A stretch of 6,906 nt of DNA from an uncultured Peptococcaceae bacterium (GCA_958417755.1 CATZDY010000130.1:1-6906), one strand, 5' to 3'. Numbered from the stretch's first letter, positions 1-5,704 are shown. Numbers and translations: made by a program. The notes: a model not told the origin generated them from the sequence alone.

Positions 1-20
1 ACGATGTGGGGGGTTGAAAA

Positions 21-1919
21 TTGCCAGTTGGAATTACAGATACTACTTTACGTGATGCCCACCAAAGTTTATGGGCCACCCGTATGCGTACAGAAGATAT
101 GTTGCCTATAGCAGAAAAAATTGATTCAATTGGTTACCACTCAGTGGAAGTATGGGGTGGTGCTACCTTTGATGTTTGTCTACGTTATTTGGATGAAGAT
201 CCGTGGGAAAGATTACGTCAGTTAAAAGCTGTTTTTTCTCATACACCACTACAAATGTTGTTGAGAGGTCAATCATTGTTGGGATATCAACATTATCCTG
301 ATGATGTGGTGGAAGCCTTTGTGCATCGAATGGTGGAAAATGGCATTGATATTATCAGGGTTTTTGATGCGTTGAATGATATTCGTAATTTGAAGACAGC
401 AATGATTGCAGGTAAAAAAGCTGGGGCCCATGTGCAGGCAGCAGTGGTATATACCATAAGCCCAGTGCATACCAGAGAGCATTATTTGCATACAGCCCAG
501 GAGCTGGCAGAGATGGGGGCTGATTCAATATGTATCAAAGACATGGCTGGCTTGTTGTCTCCCTATAAAGCCTATGAGTTAGTGAAGAGTATCAAAGAAA
601 AAATCGATTTGCCGATTCAAATGCATAGTCATTATATTGGCGGTTTGGCAGTGGGAACTTATATCAAAGCAGTGGAAGCTGGCGCTGATGTGGTGGATAC
701 AGCTACGGTTCCTTTGGCCTTTGGTTCTTCCCAACCACCTGTGGAAACAGTGGTGCGGGCTTTAAAGGATACGCCTTATGATACCAAGATCAATTTACAT
801 GCTTTATTTGATATTGCTGAGTATTTTGAAAAGATACGCAAAGAACAGGGGCAAGAGAGGGGCTTTACTAGGATCAATGATATGCGGGTATTTGAGCATC
901 AAGTGCCTGGTGGTATGATTTCCAACTTGGTTTCTCAGTTGGAAGAACAAAAGTCCGCTCACCGTTTGCGTGAAGTATTGGAAGAGATTCCCCAAGTACG
1001 AGAAGAACTAGGATATCCTCCCTTGGTAACGCCCACCAGTCAAATTGTAGGGACCCAAGCTGTGTTAAATGTTCTAACTGGGCAGCGTTATAAATTAATT
1101 CCTGGGGAAGTGAAAGCCTATGTACAGGGGTTTTATGGAAAGCCCCCGGCTGATATAAGTCCTATGGTGGCAGAGAAAGTATTGGGTGATAAAGAACCTC
1201 ATAGATGTAGACCTGCAGATTTATTGGAACCTCGTTTAGAGAAAATTAAGCAAGAAGCAGGAGGGTTAATCCAATCAGAAGAGGATTTATTGTCTTATGC
1301 TATGTTTCCCCAAGTAGCGAAGAAATTTTTTGAACATCGCAATGCTCCAATGGGTTCTTCCACAAAAACAAAAGAACCTGTACCTGTCTTGCCTAAGGGA
1401 GCAGAATCAACAAGGGAGGTTTCTGATATGAATTTGCAAGATATCAAAGAGTTATTACAATTGGTGAATCAAACAGATATTGCGGAAGTGGCCTTGGAGA
1501 ATGCAGGAATGAAAATATCCATCCGTAAAAATGGTAGTACAGGAGTGAGTGACCATGATGCTGTAAAAGATACTGGTGGTTCTACTGTTCCTTTTGCTGC
1601 GGAAACGGTGACTTTACCCCAGGAAAAGGAAAGCAAAATACCAGAAATAGTGAATAATAGTCAGTTTGATGGGATGTATCAGGTGGAAGCACCTATGGTA
1701 GGTACTTTTTATCGAGCTCCCGAGCCAGGCAGCGCATCTTTTGTAGAGGTGGGAGATAGGGTCGAAAAAGGACAAACTTTATGCATTGTAGAGGCTATGA
1801 AATTAATGAATGAAATTGAAGCAGAGGAGTCTGGTGAGGTGGTGGCCATTTTGGTGGAAAATGCTACCATGGTGGAATATGGTCAGCCAATGATTGTTAT
1901 TAAACCAGTGCAGGCATAA
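21..1919 (+). CDS. oadA: OadA/PycB-type carboxyltransferase fused to an AccB-type biotin carboxyl carrier protein
   Basis: This is a 632-residue cytoplasmic subunit of a biotin-dependent pyruvate carboxylase or oxaloacetate decarboxylase-like enzyme; it would move a carboxyl group between carboxybiotin and pyruvate. Residues 1 to about 300 are the HMGL-like carboxyltransferase barrel: ITDTTLRDAHQS with metal ligand Asp7, VWGGATFD at 44-51, the candidate carboxylated Lys173 in CIKDMAG, and metal ligands His202 and His204 in HSHYIGG. Residues 300-443 are the conserved PYC/OADA domain. After a short linker, residues 470-510 match the AccB N-terminus (MNLQDIKELL), and 552-632 form a biotinyl domain with EAMKLMN, biotin on Lys594, and a PMVGTFYR 'thumb' region typical of acetyl-CoA carboxylase carriers. 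The start is TTG: an in-frame TGA lies at 15-17, and GGGGGG at 8-13 serves as ribosome site. The next gene, accC, follows after 18 bases. The family is certain, but the acceptor (pyruvate, oxaloacetate or a transcarboxylase partner) is not. Confidence 0.93.
   Translation: MPVGITDTTLRDAHQSLWATRMRTEDMLPIAEKIDSIGYHSVEVWGGATFDVCLRYLDEDPWERLRQLKAVFSHTPLQMLLRGQSLLGYQHYPDDVVEAFVHRMVENGIDIIRVFDALNDIRNLKTAMIAGKKAGAHVQAAVVYTISPVHTREHYLHTAQELAEMGADSICIKDMAGLLSPYKAYELVKSIKEKIDLPIQMHSHYIGGLAVGTYIKAVEAGADVVDTATVPLAFGSSQPPVETVVRALKDTPYDTKINLHALFDIAEYFEKIRKEQGQERGFTRINDMRVFEHQVPGGMISNLVSQLEEQKSAHRLREVLEEIPQVREELGYPPLVTPTSQIVGTQAVLNVLTGQRYKLIPGEVKAYVQGFYGKPPADISPMVAEKVLGDKEPHRCRPADLLEPRLEKIKQEAGGLIQSEEDLLSYAMFPQVAKKFFEHRNAPMGSSTKTKEPVPVLPKGAESTREVSDMNLQDIKELLQLVNQTDIAEVALENAGMKISIRKNGSTGVSDHDAVKDTGGSTVPFAAETVTLPQEKESKIPEIVNNSQFDGMYQVEAPMVGTFYRAPEPGSASFVEVGDRVEKGQTLCIVEAMKLMNEIEAEESGEVVAILVENATMVEYGQPMIVIKPVQA
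1414..1430 (+). promoter_or_regulatory. Internal Shine-Dalgarno and ATG inside the carboxyltransferase-AccB fusion
   Basis: GGGAGG at 1414-1419, within AAGGGAGGT, lies 8 bases before an ATG at 1428-1430 that is in frame with the surrounding gene. It is as good as or better than the ribosome sites of the annotated genes here, and clearly better than the G-run in front of the TTG start at 21. The ATG falls exactly where a free-standing AccB normally starts (MNLQDIKELL). This suggests a retained start of an ancestral separate accB gene. Whether it is used has to be tested. Confidence 0.6.
1428..1919 (+). CDS. accB: Possible independently translated AccB (biotin carboxyl carrier protein of acetyl-CoA carboxylase), nested in the fusion
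   Basis: Translation from the internal ATG would give a 163-residue protein, close to the lengths of E. coli (156) and B. subtilis (about 160) AccB. It has the full AccB layout: an N-terminal segment of about 40 residues, a low-complexity linker rich in Ser, Thr and Val, and a C-terminal biotinyl domain with the EAMKLMN attachment site 38 residues from the end. The EPGSASF 'thumb' insertion marks acetyl-CoA carboxylase carriers rather than typical OadA tails. The role would be to carry carboxybiotin from AccC to the AccAD carboxyltransferase for malonyl-CoA synthesis; accA and accD are not in this window. The sequence shows the start signals and the length match. That the protein exists as a separate product is inference. 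Confidence 0.5.
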   Translation: MNLQDIKELLQLVNQTDIAEVALENAGMKISIRKNGSTGVSDHDAVKDTGGSTVPFAAETVTLPQEKESKIPEIVNNSQFDGMYQVEAPMVGTFYRAPEPGSASFVEVGDRVEKGQTLCIVEAMKLMNEIEAEESGEVVAILVENATMVEYGQPMIVIKPVQA

Positions 1920-1937
1920 AATGATAAGGAGTTTTGT

Positions 1938-3284
1938 ATGTTCACAAAGATATTGATAGCCAACCGAGGTGAAATTGCTTTACGAGTCATTCGGGCTTGC
2001 CAAGAATTAGGGATCAAAACAGTGGCCGTATATTCCCAAGCGGATAAAAATTCTTTTCATGTATCTGCAGCTGACGAAGCCATTTGTGTAGGGCCTTCTC
2101 GTTCAGGAGAAAGCTATTTACAGATTGCCAATATCATTGGTGCTGCCAAGATGACTGGAGCCCAAGCGATTCATCCAGGATATGGATTTTTATCGGAAAA
2201 TGTTGATTTCGCCCGGGCCTGTCATGAAGAAGGGATTGTTTTTATTGGTCCTTCCCCTGAAGCCATGGAATTGATGGGCATAAAAGCAGTGGCCCGGGAA
2301 ACAATGCAACAGGCAGGAGTTCCTGTGGTGCCAGGTTCAAAAGGAGTTGTGGATGATGCAGAGGAAATTTTATCTTTAGCAGAATCTGTGGGATATCCTG
2401 TCATCATCAAAGCTTCTGCAGGCGGTGGCGGTCGGGGTATGCGAATTGCTGAAGGTCCAGATGATTTGGCAAAGGCCTTTCGTATGGCCCGGTCAGAGGC
2501 ACAAACAGCCTTTGGGAATCCGGAAGTTTATTTGGAGAAATTTATAGAAGAACCAAGACATATTGAATTTCAAGTCATAGGGGATTGCCATGGTCACTAT
2601 GCGCATTTGGGTGAAAGGGATTGTTCTATTCAAAGAAGAAATCAAAAAATGATAGAAGAATCCCCTTCAGTGGCTTTGTCTCCGCAATTGCGTAGGGAAA
2701 TGGGAGAAGTTGCTGTGGCCGCAGCGCGAGCCGTACAATACCATGGTGCTGGAACAGTAGAATTTTTGTTGGATAAACATGGTCATTATTATTTTATTGA
2801 GATGAATACACGTATTCAGGTGGAACATCCTGTAACAGAAATGGTTACAGGTTTAGATTTAGTCAAAGAACAGATTCTGGTTGCTGCGGGGAAGCCTTTA
2901 GGATTTACCCAGGAAGATGTTAAAATAAATGGTTGGGCTGTGGAGTGCCGTATCAATGCTGAGGATTCGAAAAGAAACTTTATGCCTTGTCCAGGTAAAA
3001 TTACAAAATATCAAGTTCCCGGTGGACCAGGTGTTCGGGTGGATAGTGTGGCCCAATTAGGTTGGGAGGTATCTCCATTTTATGATTCTATGGTAGCAAA
3101 ATTAATCTGTTGGGGTAGGGATAGAGAAGAAGCTCTACAAAGAATGGAAAGGGCTTTAAAAGAGTTTCATATTGAGGGGATTCATACCACCATTCCTTTT
3201 CATTTGCAAGTTCTGGCAGATCCTTTCTTTAAAGCAGGAGATGTGACTACGCATTTTATCCAAGATAGATTGTTGGGTGAATAA
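1938..3284 (+). CDS. accC: Biotin carboxylase AccC (acetyl-CoA carboxylase / pyruvate carboxylase subunit A)
   Basis: This 448-residue cytoplasmic enzyme carboxylates biotin on the carrier protein using ATP and bicarbonate. Its length equals the E. coli family member (449). The N-terminal domain opens with KILIANRGEIALR. The ATP-grasp domain shows Lys116, Lys158, the glycine-rich loop at 162-168 (GGGGRGM) and Lys237 in QRRNQK. The active site EMNTRIQVEHP carries Glu288, Asn290, Arg292 and Glu296, numbered as in the E. coli enzyme. The C-terminal domain includes AVECRINAEDS and YDSMVAKLI. No key residue is missing. AAGGAG at 1926-1931 lies 6 bases before the ATG. The gene is cotranscribed with the upstream carrier gene and is followed by a terminator. 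It could serve both the fused carboxyltransferase and acetyl-CoA carboxylase. Confidence 0.97.
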   Translation: MFTKILIANRGEIALRVIRACQELGIKTVAVYSQADKNSFHVSAADEAICVGPSRSGESYLQIANIIGAAKMTGAQAIHPGYGFLSENVDFARACHEEGIVFIGPSPEAMELMGIKAVARETMQQAGVPVVPGSKGVVDDAEEILSLAESVGYPVIIKASAGGGGRGMRIAEGPDDLAKAFRMARSEAQTAFGNPEVYLEKFIEEPRHIEFQVIGDCHGHYAHLGERDCSIQRRNQKMIEESPSVALSPQLRREMGEVAVAAARAVQYHGAGTVEFLLDKHGHYYFIEMNTRIQVEHPVTEMVTGLDLVKEQILVAAGKPLGFTQEDVKINGWAVECRINAEDSKRNFMPCPGKITKYQVPGGPGVRVDSVAQLGWEVSPFYDSMVAKLICWGRDREEALQRMERALKEFHIEGIHTTIPFHLQVLADPFFKAGDVTTHFIQDRLLGE

Positions 3285-3301
3285 TTCATAAAGACTATAA
3301 T
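3273..3301 (+). promoter_or_regulatory. Possible promoter at the 3' end of accC, firing into the terminator
   Basis: TTGGGT at 3273-3278 and a perfect TATAAT at 3296-3301 are separated by 17 bases. Transcription would start near 3308, just before the terminator hairpin at 3325, so the product would be an RNA of about 60 bases. AT-rich sequence can produce such a match by chance, hence the low confidence. Confidence 0.25.
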
Positions 3302-3324
3302 AAAATATTGTGATCATAGTAATG

Positions 3325-3370
3325 AAAATATCCTGGTGAGTATAGTTTCTTACCAGGATATTTTTATTTA
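3325..3370 (+). terminator. Rho-independent terminator after accC
   Basis: The arms AAAATATCCTGGTGAG (3325-3340) and CTTACCAGGATATTTT (3349-3364) pair over 16 positions with a single G-U pair around an 8-base loop. The T-rich tail TATTT continues the run of T residues. It lies 41 bases after the accC stop codon. This is the clear end of the carboxylase operon and separates it from the lipoprotein gene. Confidence 0.88.
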
Positions 3371-3646
3371 AAAATTAGAATAAGGAAAATTAAGTTTATT
3401 ATCATAGGAAAATATTTTTTAATCGAAAAGATATTTGCAAAATTAAAAATTTATTTGCTTTAGATTTATTCAAATCACCTTAGTATAAAGGATAAATAGT
3501 TTTTATAAAGAACATTGCGTTATATATGAAGACTGCCTGTTAAGGTGGTGATTTGCTTTATGATTTTTAGGGTAAATAAATAGTTCAATTTCAATCAATA
3601 AGGAGTAATTCGTTACATCACTTTACATTCTTGGGGGGAAGCATAG
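3371..3646 (+). other. AT-rich leader region of the BMP lipoprotein gene
   Basis: No convincing gene lies here. The stretch holds a long imperfect inverted repeat (3471-3555) and an exact 10-base direct repeat, ATTTGCTTTA, at 3453-3462 and 3551-3560. It also holds two Shine-Dalgarno-like sites not attached to a real gene (3542-3550 and 3599-3605), and the GGGGGGAA ribosome site (3633-3640) of the lipoprotein gene. A possible -10 TATAAA lies at 3484-3489, but I found no good -35 at the right distance. I looked for purine, preQ1 and guanidine riboswitch consensus motifs and did not see them. The length and repeats are compatible with a regulated 5' leader. Confidence 0.45.
3471..3555 (+). repeat. 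Long-range inverted repeat in the leader, masking a Shine-Dalgarno-like site
   Basis: CAAATCACCTTA at 3471-3482 is complementary to TAAGGTGGTGATTTG at 3541-3555, giving 12 pairs with a 3-base bulge and a 58-base loop. Inside the loop, TATAAA (3484-3489) can pair with TTTATA (3502-3507). The right arm contains AAGGTGGTG, a good ribosome-binding sequence 9 bases before an ATG at 3560 that opens a 7-codon frame (MIFRVNK, stop at 3581-3583). Pairing of the arms would hide that site. The element could be a regulatory RNA fold or a DNA operator. Confidence 0.4.
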
Positions 3647-4753
3647 ATGAATAAAAAAATTTTGATTTGTTTGTTTACAATCGTGATAGGATTCACTTTT
3701 TGTTGTTGTGGGGGTGGGCAGGAAAAAAATTTTACAGGACATCAGGTAGGCATCAAAGTAGAAAATATTAAGGTAGGTTTTCTTTATATTGGTTCTATTA
3801 CGGATGAAGGTTATACTTCTTCCCATGAGCAAGGGCGTTTGGCCTTAGAAAAAGCTTTGGGTGTAAAAACAGTGTATCTTGAAAATGTACCAGAAAATGC
3901 AGACTGTGAAAAAGCAATACGGGATCTCATTGCGCAAGGTTGTAATGTTATTTATAGCACGAGTTTTGGTTTTAAGGAATGGACCGCTAAGGTTGCGAAA
4001 GAGCATCCTGAAGTATATTTTGGTCATGCCACTGGAGACTTAATGGAAAAGAATATGTCCAATTATATGGGGAGAATGTATGAAGTACGTTATTTGGCTG
4101 GCATTGTTGCTGGTAAGAAAACAGAAACCAAACAAATCGGGTATGTAGCTGCTGTGAAAATTCCAGAGGTTATTCGTGGTCTCAATGCCTTTACTTTAGG
4201 GGTACGTTCTGTAAATCCTGAGGCTAAAGTAAAAGTACTGTGGACCAATACTTGGAATGATCCTGTGATGGAAAAATCCATTGCTGATGAGTTGCTGAAT
4301 CAAAATTGTGATGTAATTGCCCAACATTGTGATTCAATCAATCCTCAGATTGCGGCCCAAAATGCCAATGCCTATGCCATTGGTTATCATATTGCCACGC
4401 CCCATGTTGCTCCTAAAGCGTATTTGACAGCAGCTGTATTCAATTGGGCTAATTTTTACATTGATGATGTGAAAAGAGTCATAGAGGGGACTTGGAAAGC
4501 CAGATCCTATTGGGAAGGCATGGATAGCGGCCTTGTATCACTGGCGGAGCTTTCTGAAAACTGTGCGCCTGGAACTGCCGAAGCAGTAGAAGCTGCCAAA
4601 AAACAAATCCTCAATCAAGAATTGTTTATCTTTACTGGGCCTTTGAGAGATAATGCTGGGGCTGAAAGAATTGCAACTGGTGCAAGAATGACAGATGAAC
4701 AATTACTATCCTTTGATTGGTTGGTGGACGGGGTTGTTGGTTCTATCCAGTAA
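3647..4753 (+). CDS. BMP-family ABC transporter substrate-binding lipoprotein (PnrA/Med-like)
   Basis: This 368-residue protein is predicted to be exported and to bind a small ligand, in this family often a nucleoside or purine-like compound. The N-terminus is a Lys-Lys start plus a hydrophobic segment (residues 5-18) followed by three consecutive cysteines (19-21) and Gly-Gly-Gly; one cysteine is probably lipid-modified, although the lipobox is not canonical. The mature part is a type I periplasmic-binding fold starting near residue 41 (VGFLYIGSITDEGY). TSFGFKEW (105-112), TWND (202-205), QHCDS (226-230) and AIGYH (244-248) sit where this family places ligand contacts. The start ATG follows GGGGGGAA by 6 bases. 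No permease or ATPase gene of the transporter is adjacent, so it is an orphan binding protein. It lies between accC and the Asp23 gene, which are usually close neighbours. The family assignment is firm; the ligand is not known. Confidence 0.9.
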   Translation: MNKKILICLFTIVIGFTFCCCGGGQEKNFTGHQVGIKVENIKVGFLYIGSITDEGYTSSHEQGRLALEKALGVKTVYLENVPENADCEKAIRDLIAQGCNVIYSTSFGFKEWTAKVAKEHPEVYFGHATGDLMEKNMSNYMGRMYEVRYLAGIVAGKKTETKQIGYVAAVKIPEVIRGLNAFTLGVRSVNPEAKVKVLWTNTWNDPVMEKSIADELLNQNCDVIAQHCDSINPQIAAQNANAYAIGYHIATPHVAPKAYLTAAVFNWANFYIDDVKRVIEGTWKARSYWEGMDSGLVSLAELSENCAPGTAEAVEAAKKQILNQELFIFTGPLRDNAGAERIATGARMTDEQLLSFDWLVDGVVGSIQ

Positions 4754-4772
4754 ATTTTATTAAAATGAAATG

Positions 4773-4804
4773 GATGCATGATGGTGATAAAAAATTGATG
4801 CATA
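4773..4804. repeat. Pair of GATGCAT sites after the lipoprotein gene
   Basis: GATGCAT occurs at 4773-4779 and 4798-4804, 25 bases apart, and again at 5029-5035 inside the gene remnant. Each core ATGCAT is palindromic. This could be a protein-binding site pair, but it may be chance in AT-rich DNA. Confidence 0.2.
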
Positions 4805-4831
4805 GAAAACCATATACGGATTAAAAATATT

Positions 4832-4892
4832 GGCAAATCCCTTAGGATGTAATAGCTAGTGCTCGTACTTCCTAAGGGGATTCATTCTTGCC
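4832..4892 (+). terminator. Large imperfect hairpin after the lipoprotein gene, possible weak terminator
   Basis: AATCCCTTAGGA (4836-4847) pairs with TCCTAAGGGGATT (4870-4882) with one bulged G. GTA/TAC and AGC/GCT pairs continue the stem inward to a TAGT loop, and GGCAA/TTGCC (4832-4836, 4888-4892) can close the base. There is no clean T run, only ATTCATTCTT, so termination on the + strand would be weak. On the minus strand the stem is followed by a T-rich stretch, but there is no minus-strand gene to end. It could instead be a processing or stability element. Confidence 0.4.
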
Positions 4893-4894
4893 TA

Positions 4895-5066
4895 GGTGAA
4901 AATGATGCAAAGAAGGGGTATCCTGGTTATGATGCAGTTAAAAACCTGATAAAGGGTCTGTTTAGACAATTGGAAAAAATACATTGATGCTGCATATAAG
5001 CATGGTGATATCGATATTTACTTTGGTGGATGCATTGAGTACCAAAGGAATATTATTGCTGGATAA
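4895..5066 (+). pseudogene. Remnant of an unrecognised small gene, broken by a one-base shift in an A run
   Basis: Two consecutive frames read like one protein. From 4895 the frame gives GENDAKKGYPGYDAV and continues through an amphipathic, Lys/Leu-rich stretch to a TGA at 4985-4987. The frame shifted at the A6 run (4974-4979) continues as YIDAAYKHGDIDIYFGG and ends at TAA 5064-5066. Removing one A joins them into about 57 residues with a natural helical junction (RQLEKYIDAAY). The upstream frame is open back to a TAG near 4854, which overlaps the hairpin. No ribosome site or clear start is present. I do not recognise the family. It could be the tail end of a lost gene, a real gene with an A-run length change, a sequencing error, or chance. 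Confidence 0.35.
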
Positions 5067-5191
5067 ATAGTTTATGTATGTTGAAAAACGTATCATTCGC
5101 AATTGAAGCAGAGATGATTCAATTGTAATCTTGATTAAAACTGATGCTATCAATTAAAATATTTATAAAAATGCGGTTTTTAGGGAATACA
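5067..5191. other. AT-rich spacer with a short inverted repeat
   Basis: No gene is supported here. CAATTGAA (5100-5107) and TTCAATTG (5118-5125) form a perfect 8-base inverted repeat with a 10-base loop, without a T tract. A short frame from ATG 5074 (MYVEKRIIRN) is stopped by TGA and stays open afterwards to about 5156. This could be more decayed coding sequence, but it is too short to support. Confidence 0.3.
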
Positions 5192-5220
5192 TTGCAGGGC
5201 AATAAAAATATTGATATAAT
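5192..5220 (+). promoter_or_regulatory. Extended -10 promoter of the Asp23-amaP-DUF2273-nusB operon
   Basis: TTGCAG (5192-5197), a 17-base spacer and a perfect TATAAT (5215-5220) preceded by TG at 5212-5213 make the best housekeeping-type promoter in the window. The expected start of transcription is near 5227, which leaves a leader of about 39 bases before the ATG at 5266. It lets the downstream operon be expressed independently of the carboxylase genes. Confidence 0.75.
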
Positions 5221-5265
5221 AAAATTGCTTTAATAGAAAATTATAGAAAAAGTGAGGGTATCAAG

Positions 5266-5682
5266 ATGGATAATATGGAAAATAATGATGTTGTCATTCG
5301 AGAAGAGCAAACAAACCTTGGTTCTATTCGCATTGCGGATGAAGTGGTTAAGATTGTTGCTGGTTTAGCAGCTACAGAAGTGCCTGGTGTAGCAGGGATG
5401 AGTGGTGGCGTCATGGGCGACATTACGGAAATGTTGGGACGCAAGAATTTATCCAAAGGTGTAAAAGTGGAAGTGGGCGAAAAAGAAGCTGCAGTGGATA
5501 TTTTCATCATTGTGGAATATGGTTCCAGAATTCCCGATGTAGCAGCCCAGATACAAAAGAAGGTAAAAGATGCCATTGAAACCATGACAGGTTTGTCTGT
5601 TTTAGAGGTAAATGTAAACGTACAAGGCGTAACCTTTGTCCAGGAAAGTAAAAAAGAAGAGGAGCAAGGCAAGCAGAAATAA
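5266..5682 (+). CDS. yqhY: Asp23/Gls24 family envelope stress protein (YqhY-like)
   Basis: This 138-residue cytoplasmic protein of the Asp23 family (PF03780) is expected to sit at the membrane through AmaP. Family signatures are GSIRIADEVV (19-28), ATEVPGV (36-42), YGSRIPDVA (85-93) and the C-terminal strand TGLSVLEVNVNVQGV (108-122). A charged tail rich in Lys, Glu and Gln ends the protein. There is no signal peptide or membrane segment. GAGGGT at 5254-5259 precedes the ATG; an in-frame ATG three codons later is a possible alternative start. By position between accC and nusB it corresponds to B. subtilis YqhY, whose loss is reported to select for mutations in acetyl-CoA carboxylase genes. 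A role in carboxylase control here is therefore plausible but inferred. It is the first gene of its operon, 22 bases before amaP. Confidence 0.93.
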   Translation: MDNMENNDVVIREEQTNLGSIRIADEVVKIVAGLAATEVPGVAGMSGGVMGDITEMLGRKNLSKGVKVEVGEKEAAVDIFIIVEYGSRIPDVAAQIQKKVKDAIETMTGLSVLEVNVNVQGVTFVQESKKEEEQGKQK

Positions 5683-5704
5683 ATCCGGTGGGGGTGTATG
5701 GTGA

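Noticed and set aside
4..105. An ATG at position 4 opening a short frame across the start of the first gene
   Set aside because: It stops after about 33 codons and is out of frame with the conserved ITDTTLRD start; the TTG at 21 fits the family.
3371..3646. Purine-type riboswitch upstream of the BMP gene
   Set aside because: BMP genes can be purine-controlled, but the conserved loop and junction motifs of that riboswitch are not present.
3623..3832. A 69-residue minus-strand open frame over the lipoprotein start
   Set aside because: It overlaps the signal peptide and ribosome site of a clear gene and has no supporting signals.
5100..5125. Terminator at the CAATTGAA/TTCAATTG inverted repeat
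   Set aside because: The 8-base stem is AT-rich, has a 10-base loop and no following T run.
4962..5153. A 63-residue minus-strand open frame in the spacer before the Asp23 gene
   Set aside because: The region is AT-rich, the composition is not protein-like in any recognisable way, and the + strand reading of the first half looks more like coding sequence.
5067..5160. A second decayed gene from ATG 5074
   Set aside because: Only about 27 codons with an internal stop; chance is as likely an explanation.
5241..5672. A 143-residue open frame on the minus strand lying over the Asp23 gene
   Set aside because: It is an almost exact antisense shadow of a well-supported gene. Its product is a Ser/Thr/Phe-rich string without family features, and it has no promoter.
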